Below the pieces are notes generated by a model that was given only the letters and a program-made list of their open reading frames with translations, made no database searches and had not been told where the DNA came from. The position numbers and the translations under genes were made by a program. This document shows positions 31,901 to 32,951 of a stretch of DNA of 32,951 nt, one piece after another. Where the stretch lies: positions 1-32,951 of the forward strand of contig CAKSSY010000013.1 of NCBI GenBank assembly GCA_934489945.1. Reading direction: 5' to 3'. The stretch comes from an uncultured Eubacteriales bacterium (lineage in GTDB: Bacteria; Bacillota; Clostridia; Oscillospirales; CAG-272). Every line of letters starts with the position of its first letter. The first letter of the stretch is position 1.

Positions 31901-32674
31901 AAAGCAATCCTTGTTGCTGACGGTGTTGCTTATGCAAATCCCGAAACTGACGCTTATAAGCTTGCTACCTCTATGGACGCTCTTAGACTCGTTGTTAACA
32001 ACGATATCTTGAGATATGAAGAGGCAAGTTCCACTAAGTACAATAAGTCCATTGTATATGGTAAGGCTGACTACAGTTGGATGACTCCTTTGTTCAACGA
32101 TGTAGATTTTGCTGCTCTTGGTTATGACACAGCTGATTTCAAGGCTGATGGTATCGTAATTTACTTTGTTTGCGATCATACAGCTCTTGCTGCTAATAGT
32201 TGTGATCCTGAAACCACTTGCCCCGAGTGTGGTGCTGTTGTAGCTGGTACAAAGGCTCATACATTTGAGCATGCTTGCGATAAGACTTGCGCTGAGTGCG
32301 GTGCTGCTAATACCAATCGTGTACACACTGCTCCTGCTGGCGTAACTTGCGGCAATGCAACTGAGTATGAGTGCACAGTATGTCACGAAACCGTTGCAAT
32401 TACACATGACTTTGCTTATACAGCAGTTTGGACGGTTGATGTTTCTGATGAAACCAAATATGTTGCAACTGTGACTCTTACATGCTCTGTATGTGGTGCA
32501 AACCAAGAAGCAAAAGGCTTTGGTGTTGCTGTCGTTGACGTAGATGAATCTGGCGACCTTAGCAATGGTGATACCGTTTCTACTACGATGATTCTTCCCG
32601 ATGGTACGAAAGTTATCGTGAAGGGTGTCTATACCGATGGCGCATTTACTGCCGAGGTTATTCCCCAGGCATAA
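28913..32674 (+). CDS. very large coiled-coil surface lipoprotein
   Basis: A 1253-aa protein with a lipoprotein signal: VLAVLMVVTAFAGC puts the lipidated Cys at residue 23. Residues about 30-125 are a heptad coiled coil (IKKDVEENNKEIQKILEELK). A long Ala/Lys/Asn-rich helical region follows to about 820, then a mixed region. At about 1088-1210 there are CxxC pairs (CPECG, CAECG, CTVCH, CSVCG) like those of the 1774-aa protein. The C-terminus holds DVDESGDLSNGDTV. Codon choice differs from neighbours, with very frequent GCT for Ala and AAG for Lys, which suggests high expression. No enzymatic motif is seen. It could be a structural surface-layer or adhesion protein, controlled by the LytTR protein just upstream. 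Confidence 0.87.
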   Translation: MRKIKITALVLAVLMVVTAFAGCASKSTVANLDEKVNDLDGKIKDQSEALAGITSTLADIQKALNNQTPSTDLDSIKKDVEENNKEIQKILEELKKQLEDVKKQADAATGNDDAVKKAISQTGAKIDDLKGKFEDAKSNYTAEDIAAIRQIFGDVQATISACTTVDAVNAAFADMQKKLAEHKAVNEKLYDYVLALKGNITDASADKVAEAVDALAGAIKFYDDDATVKALVEYPIGEDETINLVDAINDLNTAQNSELPAVKAAAAELVKKIDEIDATYSFNRVTEILTEYKKWERRANKLSPENVKLVTNYDKLVKAQASALNADTAKTMFGAETISSKLSDREVGIFGDYDSLLADNIQVVFTYTNKDGKLALTSEIYAAIDAKISAWAKEYELTDAAVEYIIDTVAKQAGKGDNYYAKYKANKALVAAFEAEYTKLVATNGIFSAIKALNSKKLGTDAVEIANAYKKNASDINAWKDALVKAYENELKADEDPLSNRTIFSIEKYNAALTANFNAMVVKAQLCVYDKTTKTYAEYGLGFLADLKDDSNENAYYFRLYDLGDAKLADFIRVTFPKAQDAADAINKKIANFNASQALSIKDIMVGIGGYVKFDGVNKLLANTTDDIKATLAANSNTPKTIAEFIYVYKTTAVYDLSGMINVADYEAKVAAVEKIIKNADAAAAALNDAYGALVGENGVAITTANAAKAKDVYSLFTKWLNVGNKQMQTATLINTTAAGIKEYKLNDILVNYENIVAESVRDTNSGEIVTLKKKADAILKEETLVESIYQMMDKVNAFSNQAFGYDNNQNNGVVKATYAGSHNNFNTQGVTSVTISESPMTADGRDASGKQYKKDMYLWTVKYVAYNGTKFVESTYSNYYYTNDKAKIGAAIGVDGTSLGDYIKGQLWAPTGLDYTNAFANGLREVVPNKIKAQGIDYVTKNKLIPSYVMPIVAMNLEAKFIVDNLGTTSKVEAAKKNWDPENGGYGFNYIKAVTKAILVADGVAYANPETDAYKLATSMDALRLVVNNDILRYEEASSTKYNKSIVYGKADYSWMTPLFNDVDFAALGYDTADFKADGIVIYFVCDHTALAANSCDPETTCPECGAVVAGTKAHTFEHACDKTCAECGAANTNRVHTAPAGVTCGNATEYECTVCHETVAITHDFAYTAVWTVDVSDETKYVATVTLTCSVCGANQEAKGFGVAVVDVDESGDLSNGDTVSTTMILPDGTKVIVKGVYTDGAFTAEVIPQA

Positions 32675-32689
32675 ATTTGTTCACTTCAT

Positions 32690-32719
32690 AGTCAAGCATC
32701 TTTCATGAGGTGCTTGACT
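32690..32719 (+). terminator. hairpin after the lipoprotein gene
   Basis: A 9-bp stem (AGTCAAGCA with TGCTTGACT) has a 12-base loop, 15 bases after the stop codon, with no T-run after it. A better terminator follows at 32763. Confidence 0.45.
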
Positions 32720-32762
32720 CAAAATAAGAATTGGATTAAGCAATTCTAAAAAACCCACCTAT

Positions 32763-32805
32763 GAATTCCGGTAAGCCCCGCGGCTTGCCGGAATTCGTGT
32801 TTTTT
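32763..32805 (+). terminator. intrinsic terminator of the lipoprotein gene
   Basis: A 15-bp stem (32763-32777 with 32782-32796, one G-T pair) with a CCGC loop is followed by GTGTTTTTT. Confidence 0.88.
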
Positions 32806-32951
32806 GCCGGAAAAATCCGACAGACGTGATGACAGAATCGATTGCCATTGCGAAATTTGTGTTTTTGCCAAAAAATCTGACGGGCTTGATGAGCAGAATG
32901 ATTATCGTTGCGAATTTCGTGTCTTTGCCGAAAAATCTGACGGGCTTGATG
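32791..32951. repeat. 60-bp tandem repeat running off the window
   Basis: Units begin near 32791, 32852 and 32912 with GAATTCGTG, GAAATTTGTG and GAATTTCGTG, so the period is 60-61 bases. The last two units are almost identical over the visible part (AAAAAATCTGACGGGCTTGAT). The first unit merges with the terminator stem. Stop codons in the first unit argue against a coding repeat there. Confidence 0.85.

Noticed and set aside
29120..32506. Minus-strand open frame of 1128 codons opposite the lipoprotein gene
   Set aside because: It is a by-product of the strong codon bias of the plus-strand gene. It has no signal, no ribosome site and an implausible Ser/Ile/Cys/Val-rich composition.
32791..32951. 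CRISPR array
   Set aside because: The repeats are continuous at a 60-bp period with no unique spacers between conserved units, and no cas genes are near.

Overview
The window looks like a chromosomal segment of a Gram-positive, endospore-forming member of the Clostridia, probably a gut commensal. Supporting signs are a SpoIIQ-like protein behind a sigma-F-like promoter, a RuvX homologue, encoded CCA ends on both tRNAs, strong GGAGG ribosome sites, consensus TTGACA/TATAAT promoters, a 2,4-diaminopentanoate dehydrogenase of amino-acid fermentation, and several very large secreted proteins with InlB-type and Cys-rich modules. No phage or conjugative element and no intact insertion sequence was recognised. 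The species assignment is inference.

Layout. 1-1210: end of an initiator tRNA-Met, then a membrane protein of unknown function flanked by an exact 20-bp inverted repeat. 1812-3868: a MerR regulator and a diaminopentanoate dehydrogenase; the same 6-N9-6 dyad occurs at both promoters, and the dehydrogenase promoter has a MerR-type 19-bp spacer. 4080-12761: a two-component system (7TM-type kinase plus OmpR-type regulator) divergent from a five-gene surface operon. In that operon one new-looking domain occurs three times, at the C-terminus of an 1117-aa InlB-repeat protein and in two small secreted proteins. Two small single-pass membrane proteins in the operon also resemble each other. This is the best candidate for an undescribed system. 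12973-14924: a SLOG-fold protein divergent from an XRE regulator, then a YczE-like membrane protein behind a leader hairpin. 15124-21215: an operon of a TetR regulator, a translationally coupled 1774-aa surface protein and a 49-aa peptide.

21496-23390 is a small-gene and RNA region: a DUF6514-like gene and an HTH-membrane gene, each broken by one apparent extra base; a structured small-RNA candidate with its own promoter and terminator; and tRNA-Pro(CGG). 23448-26501: an intracellular GH5-like glycosidase divergent from an AraC regulator, with a structured 130-bp tandem repeat carrying promoter elements between them. 26498-27821: ruvX and a spoIIQ-like gene. 27992-32674: a LytTR regulator whose phospho-acceptor Asp is Glu, followed by a 1253-aa lipoprotein preceded by a pair of LytTR-like boxes. 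The window ends in a 60-bp tandem repeat.

A common theme is regulator plus surface protein. Four loci pair a regulator (OmpR with kinase, TetR, LytTR, AraC) with a large exported protein or a glycan-active enzyme, which suggests an organism investing heavily in conditional remodelling of its cell surface. All functional statements rest on reading the sequence and on family knowledge; no database search was run.
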